Position numbers and translations under genes: made by a program
Notes under the pieces: generated by a model
Databases searched by the model: none
What the model was told of the DNA's origin: nothing
The model's input: the letters and a program-made list of their open reading frames with translations, nothing else
In this document: in pieces, positions 16,100-25,066 of the stretch
Position numbering within the stretch: position 1 is the stretch's first letter
How the letters are laid out: every line of letters starts with the position of its first letter
From: Streptomyces antioxidans
GTDB lineage: Bacteria; Actinomycetota; Actinomycetes; Streptomycetales; Streptomycetaceae
Length of the DNA stretch: 64,000 nt
Assembly (NCBI RefSeq): GCF_000968685.2
Contig: NZ_LAKD02000096.1
Location: 28,028 to 92,027 of the forward strand
Reading direction: 5' to 3'

Positions 16100-19000
16100 T
16101 CAGCCCGGGGCGCCCAGCCGCTCCTCCGGCCGGTCGGCCGGGTCGAGTCGCAGTTGCTGGGCGAGCGCGGCGGCCAGGGCCTCCACGGTCGGATGGCGCC
16201 AGACGAAGTTGCCCGCGAGTTTGACGCTCAGCCCCGCCTCCAGCCGCACCCGCAGCTCCATGGCGAGCAGCGAGTCGAAGCCCAGTGACGTAAGCGGGGT
16301 CCGCGGATCGAGGGTGGTGCTGCTGAGCCGCAGCACGGCCCGGATGTGCTCGGTGAGGTAGGACTCCAGCGCGGTGCGGCGGGCCGGACCGGCGGGGAGG
16401 GCGGCCAGCCTGGCGCGGATGTCATCGGTGTCCTCGCGGGTGGCCGCCGGGGTGTCATCGCCGGGGAGCAGCGGGGCGAACAGCGGGGACCGGCGGCCGG
16501 TGGCGGGGATCCAGGTGGCGGGTTCGCCGGGGATCACCCCGGTCCGTACCCGCCGATGGGCCAGCAGGGTGCCGAGCGCGCGCAGTCCCTCGTCCGTGGG
16601 GATCGTCTGGTAGCCGCGGTCGGCGAAGCCGGTGGCCACTCCGGTCTCGCCCCACGGCCCCCAGTTGACCGCGAGGGTGGGCAGGCCGCGCGCCGAGCGC
16701 CAGGCGGCGAAGCCGTCCAGCCAGGCGTTGGCTGCCGCGTAGGCGCCCTGTCCCGCGTTGCCGAGCAGGGAGGCCATCGAGGAGTACACCGCGAACCAGT
16801 CGAGCCGGTGCCCCTCGGTGGCCCGGTGCAGCTGCCACGCCCCGGTGGCCTTCGGCGCCCATACGCGGCGCAGCTGGTCCTCGCGGACGTTGGCCACGGC
16901 CGCGTCGTCGAGAACCATCGCGGAGTGGACGACGCCGTGCAGGGACGCCCCCGCGTCGGCGGTGGCGGCGGCCACCAGCCGCTCTGCCGTGCCCGGGCGG
17001 GCGATGTCGCCGGTGACGACGGTGATCCTGGTTCCGGTGGCGGAGAGCTCGGCGAGTGTCCGCGCCGCGTCGCCGACCGGTGCGGTCCGTCCGTTGAGCA
17101 CGAGGTGGCCCGCGCCCCGCCGGGCCAGCCAGCGGGCGGTGGCGAGTCCGAGGCCGCGCAGACCACCGGTGACGATGTACGTCCCGCCGTCGCGCACCGT
17201 GCGCGGTCCGTCGGGCAGCACCGCGTCGAGCTGGCCGTCCTGCGGGATGGTCAGCACCAGTTTGCCGATGTGGCGGGCCCCGGCCATCTGCCGGAACGCG
17301 TCGGTGACTTCCGCGAGCGGATAGGTGGTGCAGCGCAGTGGCTTGAGACGGCCATCGCCGATCGCGGTGAGCACGTCGCGCAGCATCGCCGCGTACTCCC
17401 GCGGGCGGTCCAGCTGGAGCTCCCTGAGGTCCACGGTGGCGAAGGTGATGTTGTGGCGCAGCGGGGAGAGGCCGAGCGGGGCGTCGGAGAGGATGTCGCG
17501 GACGCCGAGTTCGACGAAGCGTCCGAAGGGGCGCAGACACTCGAGACCGGCCCGGATGGCGGCCCCGGAAAGGGAGTTGAGCACCACGTCGACGCCCTCG
17601 CCCCCGGTGGACGCCATGATCTCGTCGCGGAAGTCCAGCGACCGGGAGTCCATCACCCGGGCGATGCCCGTGCCCCGCAGGAAGCGCCGCTTCTCCTCGC
17701 TGCCCGCCGTGGCCAGCACCTCGGCGCCCAGCAGCCGGGCGACCGCGATGGCGGCCAGCCCGGTGCCGCCGGTGGCGGAGTGGATCAGCACCCGCTCCCC
17801 CGCGGTCACCCGGCCGATGTGGCGCAGCGCGTACCAGGCGGTGAGGAACGCGATCGGCAGCCCGGCGGCGGTGTGCGGGTCGAGGCCGTCGGGGAGGGGC
17901 GCGGTGCGGTCGACCGGGACGACGGTGAACGAGCCGAAGGCGCCGCCGTGCACATCGGCGGCCACCACCCGGTCACCGGCGCGGAGGTGGTCAACGCCGG
18001 GTCCCACCGCGCTCACCTCGGCCGCGCATTCGAAGCCGAGCCGGTAGCGGACGTCCTCGTCGCCGTCGCCGGGGAGCAGCCCCATGGCGGTGAGGACGTC
18101 ACGGAAGTTCAGGCCCGCGGCGAGCACCCGCAGTTCGACCTCACCGGGCCCTGGCGGGCGGCGCGGGGTGGTGGTGAGCTCCAGGCTGCCCAGGTCGCCG
18201 AGGCGGCCGGCGCGCAGCCGGAAGCCGTCGGTGCCGCAGCGCACGGTGCGGGCAGCGGCGGTGGTGCGCTCGGTGTCGGTGAGCGGCGCGTGGTCCAGTT
18301 CGGCGGCGTAGCGGGCCCCGTCGCGCAGCGCAATCTCGTCCTCGGGGCCGTCGGCGAGGAGTTCGGCGGCGAGGGTGTCCGCGAGCTGGTCCGGGGCGGC
18401 CGGGTCGGTGTCCACCGAGGCGGCCCGCAGCTCGGGGTGTTCCAAGGCGAGCACCCGAAGCAGTCCGCGGAGCGCGCTCTGACCGGGGTCGGCGAGGTCG
18501 CCGGGGGTCACGGCGTGGGCACCCGAGGTGGCGGCGTACAGACGGGGCGGCTCGGGGAAGCGGGCGGTAAGCACCTGGGCGACGGCAAGCAGCCGACACG
18601 TGCGGCGCAAACCGTCCTCGGCGGACTGCGGACAACCCTCGGCAGGGTGAGCACCACCCCCGGCGGGGCGCGAACCGTCGCCCCCGGCAGGGTGCGAGCC
18701 ACCACCCCCAGCGAGCTGCGAACCACCACCCCCGGCAGGGCGCGAGCCACCACCCCCGGCACGATGCTGGCCACCACCCTCCGCAGGATGCGAACCACCA
18801 CCCCCAGCGGGGCAAGCGCCACCACCCCCAGCACGATGCTGGCCACCACCCTCCGCAGGGTGCGGGCCGCCGCCCTCTACCGGACGCGAACCACCACCCC
18901 CGGCACGATACTGGCCACCACCCTCCGCAGAATGCGAACCACCACCCCCAGCGGGGCAAGCGCCACCACCCCCGGCAGGGCGCGAACCGTCGCCCCCGGC

Positions 19001-22000
19001 AGGGTGCGAGCCACCACCCCCAGCGAGCTGCGAACCACCACCCCCAGCGGGGCGCGAGCCACCACCCTCCGCAGAATGCGAACCACCACCCCCAGCGGGG
19101 TAAGCGCCACCACCCCCGGCGGGGCGCGGGCCACCACCCCCGGCGGGATGCGAACCACTGCCCCCGGCGGGGCGCGGGCCGGATACGAGTACTACGGCGC
19201 GTGGTTGTTCCCCGGGCCGGGTGAGCTGGTTGGCGAGGGCGTCCCGGAAGGCGTCGAGCCGCTGGTCGGCCAGGGGCACGTCCCACACCCGGGCGGTGGC
19301 TCCGGCGGCGCGCAGGGCGGCGGCCACCGGGCGGGCGGTGCCGTCCGCCTCTCCGACGACCAGCCACCGCCCGGGGGCCCGGGTGGCCGGGGCCCGGGTG
19401 GCCGGGGCCCGGGTGGCCGGGGCCCGGGTGGCCGGGGCCCGGGTGGCCGGGGCCCGGGTGGCCGGGGCCCGGGTGGCCGGGGCCCGGGTGGCCGGGGGCC
19501 GGGCGGCGCGCCGCCAGCCGACCTCCAGGAACCACTGGTCGACCTCGGTCGCGCGCTCCGCGGCCCGGTGGACGATGCGCAGCCCGTCAATGGCCAGGAC
19601 CGGTCGGCCGTCCGCGTCGAGCAGGCGGACATGGCCGACGGTGGCTCCGGGGGTGGTCTCGGCGAGCCGGGCGTGGCAGTAGACGGCGCTCTGGGGGTCG
19701 CCGAGGACACGTACGCAACGCATCCGCGCGGGCAGCAGCAGCCGCCGGTCGCCCTCGTCGAGCAGTCCGGCGATGAGGAGTTGGGCGCACAGGTCGACCA
19801 GGACGGGGTGGACACGCAGCCCGTGTCCGGGCTCGCGGGCGGCCTCGGGGATCGCTACCCGGGCCCAGAAGCTGTTGCCGTGGCGCGAGGCGGAGACCTC
19901 GGTGAGGCCCTGGAACGCCGCTCCGTGTGTCACGCCCCGGGCCCGCAGGTTGGCGTACAGCGCCTCGGTCTCGATGGGCGCGGGATGGCGCAGGGCGAGG
20001 GTACGGACGGAGGCGGCGCGGGACCGTGGTGGTACGGCGAGTCTGCGGAGCACCGCGGTGGCCTGCCGCACCCAGGCGCCGTCCTCGTCGCGTCCGTGGA
20101 TCTCGCATTCGGCGCGGTCGGCGGCGGCGACGGTCACCGTGGTGGACAGGTCGGTGTGGTCGGCGAGCCGCAGCAGTTCACGGAGGCGCAGATCGGTGAC
20201 CTCGACCTCCTCGGGCCCGGCGCCGAACACCTCGCAGGCGGCGGTGAGCGCGAGGGCGTAGGAGGCCGCGCCGGGCAGTACGGGGGCGCCGTGCACCCGG
20301 TGGTCGTCGAGCCAGGGCAGGGCCGCGGTGCCGGTGCGGGCGCGCCAGGAGTGGCGGACGGGTTCGCCGGGTACTTCGAGGTGGGCGCCGGGCAGCGTAC
20401 CGGCCGGGGCCGCGCCGGTGGCTGCGGGGGGCGGGGCGTCGGCCCAGTGGCGGGTGCGGTCGAAGGTGATGGGCGGTACGTCGGCGAGCGCGCCGTCCGT
20501 GTACAGCACGGACCAGTCGACGGGGACGCCCGCGCAGTGCAGCGCGGCCAGCTGGGTCCGGAAGGTGGTCGGCTCGTCCTCCTCGCGGCGGAGGGTGGGC
20601 AGGACGACGGGGTCCTCCACCAGTCCGGCGAGACCGGCCAGGACGGGGTGGGTGATGACCGGGTGGGGCGAGATCTCGACGTACACCAGGTGGCGGTCGG
20701 CCGCCGCGGCGGCGACGGCCGCGGAGAACCGGACCGGGTGGCGCAGATTGGCGCACCAGTAATCGGCGTCGAAGGCGGGCGTGGTGTGCGGATCGTCCAG
20801 GACGGTGGTGTAGAAGGGCACCTCAGGGCGGCGGGGTTCGAGGTCGGCGAGGGCGGTGCGCAGATCGGCCAGGAGCGGGTCCACCTGGGGCGAGTGGGAG
20901 GCGACGTCCACGGCGATCAGCGCGGCGGGGACGGAGCGGGCCTGCCATCCGGCGACGAGCCGTTCGACCTGTGCGGTGTCCCCGGCCACCACGGTGGAGC
21001 CGGGTGCGGCCATGACGGCCACGGTGACGGCTTCGGCGCCGCCGCCGCTGTCGCTGTCGAGTTCGGCCCGTACCTCGTCGGCGCCGAGGCCGACCGTGGC
21101 CATGGCGCCGTCTCCGGCGACGCGGGTGAGCAGCGCGGAGCGGCGGCAGATCACCTTGGCCCCGTCGGCGAGGGAGAGCGCCCCGGCCACCACGGCGGCG
21201 GCGACCTCGCCCATGGAGTGGCCGATGACCCCGGCGGGCTCCACTCCGTGGGCGCGCCAGGTGGCGGCGAGCGCGGTCTGGAGGGCGAACAGCACGGGCT
21301 GCACCCGTTCGCAGCCGGTCACCGGAGCACCGCGGCGGACGATGTCGAGCACCGAGAATCCCGACTCTGCGGCGATGGGGGCGTCGGCCTCGGCGAGCGC
21401 TTCGGCGAAGGCCGGTTCGGTCGCCAGCAGCTGCCGCCCCATGCCGGGCCACTGGGAGCCCTGTCCGGAGAACACCCAGATCGGCCGGCGGGAGACCGCG
21501 GCGCCCACGGCGCCGGTGACGACGGCGGGGTGGGCCCGGCCGTCGGCGAACGCCCGCAGGGCGCTCACGAGTTCGGCGCGCGAGGCGGTGGTGACGCCGA
21601 GCCGCCCGCGTCCGGCGGCATGGCGCAGCGCCAGGGTGTGGGCGATGTCGGGCAGCGGGGTGTCCGCGCCGTCGCCCTCCAGCCAGTCCGCGATCCTGCG
21701 GGCGGCGCCGGGCAGCACCGCCGGGGAGCCCGCGGGGATGAGGAACACCTGGGGTACGGCGCGGGCGGCGGGCCGGGGCCGTGGCGGGGCGGCGCGGGGG
21801 ACGGGTGCAGGTGGTTGTTCCAGGACCACATGGGCGTTGGTCCCGGAGAAGCCGAAGGAGGACACCGCGGCCAGCCGGGGGCCGGTGCGCACCGGCCAGG
21901 GGGTGAGCTCGCGGGGGATGAAGAGGCGCGTTCCCTCGGCGGAGATGGCGGGGTTCCACCGGGTGAAGTGGAGATTGGGCGGGATGTGGCCACGGCCCAG

Positions 22001-23113
22001 GCACAGCACGGCCTTGATCAGCCCGGTGACACCGGCGGCGGGCTCCAGATGGCCCAGGTTGGTCTTGACCGAGGCCAGGGCGCAGCGGTCGCGGCCGGTG
22101 CCGTAGACCTGGGCGAGGCTGGTGAATTCGACCGGGTCGCCGACGGGGGTGCCGGTGCCGTGGGCCTCGACCATGCCGACGTCGCCGGGGTCCACCCCGG
22201 CGCGGTCGAGTGCCGTCTCGTACAGGGCGCGCTGGGCGGCGGCCGAGGGCGCGGCGAGCCCGTCGGAGTGGCCGTCCTGGTTGACCGCGGAGCCGCGCAG
22301 CACGGCCAGGACCCGGTCCCCGTCGCGCACGGCGTCGGTGAGGCGTTTGAGGACGACGATGCCGCAGCCCTCGCCGCGGACGAAGCCGTCGGCGGCGGCG
22401 TCGAAGGCGTGGCAGTGGCCGGTGTGCGAGAGCATGCCCATCCGGTCGAACGAGCGGGTGATCCGCGGCTCGAACATCAGCGTGACCCCGCCGGCCAGGG
22501 CGAGGTCGCACTCCCCCGCGTCCAGCGCCTGGACGGCCAGGTGGACGGCGACCAGGGAGGACGAGCACGCGGTGTCCAGGGAGACCGAGGGGCCGTGGAG
22601 GCCGAGGAGGTAGGAGATCCGGCCGGTGGCGACGCAGTGGCCGTTGGCCAGGGCGGAGCCCTCCAGCTCGCGGGGGTGCCGGTCGAGCCGGTTCATGTAG
22701 TCGTTGTAGCTGAGCCCGGCGAAGACGCCGGTGGCGGTGGAGCCGAGCCGGTCGGGTGGCATTCCGGCGTGTTCCAGGGCCTCCCATGCCACTTCCAGGA
22801 GCAGCCGGTGCTGGGGGTCGAGGACATCGGCCTCGCGTCCGGAGACGCCGAAGAAGTCGGCGTCGAAACCGGACACATCGCGCAGATATCCACCGCGGAC
22901 CGGGGGTGCGGAAGCGGGCGGTGCGGACGCGGCGGAGTCAGCCGCCCAGAGCGCGGCGCGCTCGGCGGGCGGTTCGCCGACCGCGTCGCGTCCATCGGCG
23001 AGCAGGTGCCACAGGGCGGCGGGTGAGCCGGTGTCACCGGGGAGCCGGCAGCCCATGCCGACGATGGCGATGCGGCCGGGGGAACGGCCGGGGGCAGGGG
23101 TGTGCTGACGCAT
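16100..23113 (-). CDS. Highly reducing iterative-type I polyketide synthase (KS-AT-DH-psiKR-ER-KR-ACP)
   Basis: A 2337-residue single-module PKS. KS: residues 15-435, triad C183 (DTACSSS), H318 (EAHGTGT), H355 (KTNLGH). AT: about 543-865, S633 in GHSMGE; the specificity motif reads VASH (737-740) instead of HAFH or YASH, leaving the extender unit open. DH: about 905-1185, H938 in HRVHGAPVLP and D1107 in DLCAQ. A structural psiKR follows and is interrupted by repeats (see separate entries). ER: about 1640-1955, with HSATGGTGLAAIAV. KR: about 1975-2190, with GGLRGLGLA, SSMASLLGNAGQGAYAAANAW. ACP: serine in LGFDSLLAM near the C-terminus. There is no thioesterase or reductase for release. Domain order matches mycocerosic-acid-synthase-like enzymes, which build fully reduced, often methyl-branched acyl chains. 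A divergent free ketosynthase lies 82 bp upstream on the same strand. Confidence 0.96.
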   Translation of the reverse strand: MRQHTPAPGRSPGRIAIVGMGCRLPGDTGSPAALWHLLADGRDAVGEPPAERAALWAADSAASAPPASAPPVRGGYLRDVSGFDADFFGVSGREADVLDPQHRLLLEVAWEALEHAGMPPDRLGSTATGVFAGLSYNDYMNRLDRHPRELEGSALANGHCVATGRISYLLGLHGPSVSLDTACSSSLVAVHLAVQALDAGECDLALAGGVTLMFEPRITRSFDRMGMLSHTGHCHAFDAAADGFVRGEGCGIVVLKRLTDAVRDGDRVLAVLRGSAVNQDGHSDGLAAPSAAAQRALYETALDRAGVDPGDVGMVEAHGTGTPVGDPVEFTSLAQVYGTGRDRCALASVKTNLGHLEPAAGVTGLIKAVLCLGRGHIPPNLHFTRWNPAISAEGTRLFIPRELTPWPVRTGPRLAAVSSFGFSGTNAHVVLEQPPAPVPRAAPPRPRPAARAVPQVFLIPAGSPAVLPGAARRIADWLEGDGADTPLPDIAHTLALRHAAGRGRLGVTTASRAELVSALRAFADGRAHPAVVTGAVGAAVSRRPIWVFSGQGSQWPGMGRQLLATEPAFAEALAEADAPIAAESGFSVLDIVRRGAPVTGCERVQPVLFALQTALAATWRAHGVEPAGVIGHSMGEVAAAVVAGALSLADGAKVICRRSALLTRVAGDGAMATVGLGADEVRAELDSDSGGGAEAVTVAVMAAPGSTVVAGDTAQVERLVAGWQARSVPAALIAVDVASHSPQVDPLLADLRTALADLEPRRPEVPFYTTVLDDPHTTPAFDADYWCANLRHPVRFSAAVAAAAADRHLVYVEISPHPVITHPVLAGLAGLVEDPVVLPTLRREEDEPTTFRTQLAALHCAGVPVDWSVLYTDGALADVPPITFDRTRHWADAPPPAATGAAPAGTLPGAHLEVPGEPVRHSWRARTGTAALPWLDDHRVHGAPVLPGAASYALALTAACEVFGAGPEEVEVTDLRLRELLRLADHTDLSTTVTVAAADRAECEIHGRDEDGAWVRQATAVLRRLAVPPRSRAASVRTLALRHPAPIETEALYANLRARGVTHGAAFQGLTEVSASRHGNSFWARVAIPEAAREPGHGLRVHPVLVDLCAQLLIAGLLDEGDRRLLLPARMRCVRVLGDPQSAVYCHARLAETTPGATVGHVRLLDADGRPVLAIDGLRIVHRAAERATEVDQWFLEVGWRRAARPPATRAPATRAPATRAPATRAPATRAPATRAPATRAPATRAPGRWLVVGEADGTARPVAAALRAAGATARVWDVPLADQRLDAFRDALANQLTRPGEQPRAVVLVSGPRPAGGSGSHPAGGGGPRPAGGGGAYPAGGGGSHSAEGGGSRPAGGGGSQLAGGGGSHPAGGDGSRPAGGGGACPAGGGGSHSAEGGGQYRAGGGGSRPVEGGGPHPAEGGGQHRAGGGGACPAGGGGSHPAEGGGQHRAGGGGSRPAGGGGSQLAGGGGSHPAGGDGSRPAGGGAHPAEGCPQSAEDGLRRTCRLLAVAQVLTARFPEPPRLYAATSGAHAVTPGDLADPGQSALRGLLRVLALEHPELRAASVDTDPAAPDQLADTLAAELLADGPEDEIALRDGARYAAELDHAPLTDTERTTAAARTVRCGTDGFRLRAGRLGDLGSLELTTTPRRPPGPGEVELRVLAAGLNFRDVLTAMGLLPGDGDEDVRYRLGFECAAEVSAVGPGVDHLRAGDRVVAADVHGGAFGSFTVVPVDRTAPLPDGLDPHTAAGLPIAFLTAWYALRHIGRVTAGERVLIHSATGGTGLAAIAVARLLGAEVLATAGSEEKRRFLRGTGIARVMDSRSLDFRDEIMASTGGEGVDVVLNSLSGAAIRAGLECLRPFGRFVELGVRDILSDAPLGLSPLRHNITFATVDLRELQLDRPREYAAMLRDVLTAIGDGRLKPLRCTTYPLAEVTDAFRQMAGARHIGKLVLTIPQDGQLDAVLPDGPRTVRDGGTYIVTGGLRGLGLATARWLARRGAGHLVLNGRTAPVGDAARTLAELSATGTRITVVTGDIARPGTAERLVAAATADAGASLHGVVHSAMVLDDAAVANVREDQLRRVWAPKATGAWQLHRATEGHRLDWFAVYSSMASLLGNAGQGAYAAANAWLDGFAAWRSARGLPTLAVNWGPWGETGVATGFADRGYQTIPTDEGLRALGTLLAHRRVRTGVIPGEPATWIPATGRRSPLFAPLLPGDDTPAATREDTDDIRARLAALPAGPARRTALESYLTEHIRAVLRLSSTTLDPRTPLTSLGFDSLLAMELRVRLEAGLSVKLAGNFVWRHPTVEALAAALAQQLRLDPADRPEERLGAPG
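18628..19185 (-). repeat. 24-bp tandem repeat array within the PKS psiKR region
   Basis: About 22 imperfect units of 24 bp encode the octapeptide GGGGxxPA with variants (SHPAGGGG, SRPAGGGG, SQLAGGGG, ACPAGGGG, QHRAGGGG, SHSAEGGG). A higher-order block of four units (SRP, SQL, SHP, SRP) occurs twice, indicating segmental duplication. The array falls inside the structural psiKR, between VVLVSGPRPAGG and CRLLAVAQVLTARFPEPPRLY, where related enzymes have only a short loop. The frame is maintained throughout. Confidence 0.93.
19381..19500 (-). repeat. 15-bp tandem repeat (8 units) at the DH-psiKR junction of the PKS
   Basis: Unit GGGTGGCCGGGGCCC on the plus strand occurs eight times without gaps; the last copy differs by one base. 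It encodes eight copies of PATRA in the PKS, a Pro/Ala/Arg linker directly before the psiKR start GRWLVVGEADG. The near identity of units points to recent expansion. Confidence 0.97.
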
Positions 23114-23195
23114 CGGGGTCTCCGTGGGTGGTGCCCGGCCCGGGGTGGGGGCCGTGAGGGGCCGTGGGGTGGAGATCGCCGCGGGGGTCCCGGAC

Positions 23196-24593
23196 TCAGG
23201 TGGCGTCCGGGCCGCCCAGCAGCATCGCGTGCTTCACGCCACCGATCTGGTAGTTGAAGCTGAGGGCGTGGTCGAAGTCGAGGGGACGGGTGCGGGTGCC
23301 GGGGACGGGGTCGAAGGGGAGTCCGTCCGCGGGCTGTTCGCAGTTGGCGGTGGGGCACACCTCGCCGAACTCCATCATCATCAGGGTCAGGGCGAGGCCG
23401 AGGCAGCCGGAGGCCGCTCCGTGGTGGCCGAAGCACCCTTCCTGGGAGGACAGCAGCACGGCGGAGTCGGGGCCGTAGAGCTCGCGTACGGCGTTGGCCT
23501 CCAGGGCGGTGACCACCGCGTCGCCGTCGCTCGAGCCGTTGATGTACGGCACCTGCTCGATCCGCCAGCGGTCCCCCAGGCACAGGCGTACGGCCCTGAC
23601 CAGCTGGGCGCCGGACGCATCGGCGGTGAGCGGGTTGGCCAGCCCGTCGCGGGTCATGGCGGCGGCGAGCACCTGGCCGTAGAGGTGAGCGCCGCGGCGG
23701 GCGGCGTGCTCCCTGCTCTCCAGGATCACGGTGGCGGATCCCTCGCCGTGGTTGATGCAGTCCGCGTGCCGGTCGTAGGGGCGCATCAGGGAGTCGAAGG
23801 ACGGCAGCGGTTCGGGCATTCCGACGGCGCCCATCGCCTCGAAGGCGTCTTTGGCTCCGTGCAGCAGCCGCTGGCCCTTCTTGATCAGCTCGACGTTGAA
23901 GACGTCGACGCCGGTCACCGCCGCCAGGTCGGTCTCGCCCGCCGCGATGAGACGGCGGGCGTTGCCGAGCTGTACGGCGCCCGACGAGCAGCCGCAGGAG
24001 ACGGTGAAGCAGGGGCCGACGGTCCGGGTCAGCGCGCCCTGGACGACGGCGACGTCGGAGGGAGACGCGGCCTGTTCGGCCGCGGCGAGCATTTCCAGGA
24101 TGTCGATGGCGGTGGCGGATCCGGGGTCGACACCGAGCAGGGTGAGGTAGCTGTCCACATTGGCGTCCACGCTGCCGCGGCCGATGAGCAGGGCCGCCTC
24201 CCCCAGCTCACCGGCGGCCGGGTCGAGTTCGGCGTCGGCACACGCCTCGACGAGGGAGACCAGGCCGTAGCGGTGGGCGCTGGTGTAGTGGCGGGAGAAG
24301 AATTCGGGGATGTCGGGGAGGCGTTCGGCGAACTGCTCGGCGCCGAGGTGCACCGCGCCGTAGTGGATGCCGTGGCGGCCGAGGACGGTGCGGCCGTGGG
24401 AGGCGATGTCCCATACCTGGGCCGCGGTGAAGACGGGTTCGGCCCCGCCCGGGAGGCAGAAGCCCAGTCCGGTGACGACGGCGTCCCGTGGGTTTCCGGG
24501 GTCCCCGGAGGACGGCCGGGAGGGGTGGCGGCGCGGGCTCACGACGCCCTGCCGGGTCTGAGGAGGGTCATGACGGTGGTCCCTTTCGCTCAC
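23196..24593 (-). CDS. Divergent free-standing beta-ketoacyl synthase
   Basis: A 465-residue ketosynthase-fold protein. VVTGLGFCLPGG starts the thiolase fold. The nucleophile region reads VSCGCSSGAVQLG with C202 in the position of the canonical TACSSS cysteine. The downstream His (GCFGHHGAASG, H390) is kept, but the usual NAHGTS/EAHGTGT motif is replaced by YINGSSDGD, so the first catalytic histidine is missing. It could be an elongating KS with changed chemistry, an acyltransferring KS, or a chain-length partner. GTG at 24593 has no clear ribosome site; an internal GTG at 24542 with AGGG 6 bases upstream is the better-placed start. The PKS follows 82 bp downstream, consistent with one transcript and one pathway. 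Confidence 0.88.
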   Translation of the reverse strand: MSERDHRHDPPQTRQGVVSPRRHPSRPSSGDPGNPRDAVVTGLGFCLPGGAEPVFTAAQVWDIASHGRTVLGRHGIHYGAVHLGAEQFAERLPDIPEFFSRHYTSAHRYGLVSLVEACADAELDPAAGELGEAALLIGRGSVDANVDSYLTLLGVDPGSATAIDILEMLAAAEQAASPSDVAVVQGALTRTVGPCFTVSCGCSSGAVQLGNARRLIAAGETDLAAVTGVDVFNVELIKKGQRLLHGAKDAFEAMGAVGMPEPLPSFDSLMRPYDRHADCINHGEGSATVILESREHAARRGAHLYGQVLAAAMTRDGLANPLTADASGAQLVRAVRLCLGDRWRIEQVPYINGSSDGDAVVTALEANAVRELYGPDSAVLLSSQEGCFGHHGAASGCLGLALTLMMMEFGEVCPTANCEQPADGLPFDPVPGTRTRPLDFDHALSFNYQIGGVKHAMLLGGPDAT

Positions 24594-25066
24594 ACCGGAG
24601 TACGGGGCCGCCGGTGCGGCGAGTCGCCGAATGCGCGGTGGAACCGCCGGTGTTCCGGGATCGGTGCGGGGTGAATTCGGCGCGTGCGGCGCGGCGTTGG
24701 ACGTACTCGGCCCTTTCCCCGTTGGATGGTGAGTCGTCTCCTTCGGGAGAACCGCTCATCGTTCGGAAAGGACGGGTGGAATAGTTGACGCTACGCCTGG
24801 AGGGACCGGGGCCGGTAGGTGGTGTCGTATCACCACGGTGGATTCGGCCGTTCCGGCGCACCGCCCTTGTACCCCCGGAGCCCATACCGCGCGACCCCGG
24901 TGAAACGGGGGCTCGTGCACCGGTTCACGCCCCCTCTTGTGGAATCTTTCTGAAAGAGCGTAGAGAAAAGGACGCCTCAGGCACTCATTGAGTAGGGGGC
25001 GGTTTTGAGCACGGGGAAGAGGCCCCCGTACACAAGGGGCGAAAGACCTGCAAAGGGTGGTAGACG
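24594..25066. promoter_or_regulatory. Divergent promoter region between ketosynthase/PKS and lrp/ddaH/rocD
   Basis: No credible gene in 473 bp. It contains two inverted repeats: GTGGTG-N6-CACCAC at 24819-24836, and TCTTTC-T-GAAAGA at 24945-24957. The second lies about 110 bp before the Lrp gene and is of the size expected for an Lrp-type operator. The first sits nearer the middle and could serve the ketosynthase-PKS transcript. Neither has been matched to a known regulator. Confidence 0.5.

Noticed and set aside
18628..19185. CRISPR-like regularly spaced repeats
   Set aside because: Units are contiguous 24-bp coding repeats with no spacers, in frame in the PKS.
16346..23026. Open frame of more than 2200 codons on the plus strand, antisense to the PKS
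   Set aside because: It mirrors PKS codon structure (GC-rich third positions leave the opposite strand open), has no recognisable domain, and its composition is Gly/Arg/Val rich throughout.
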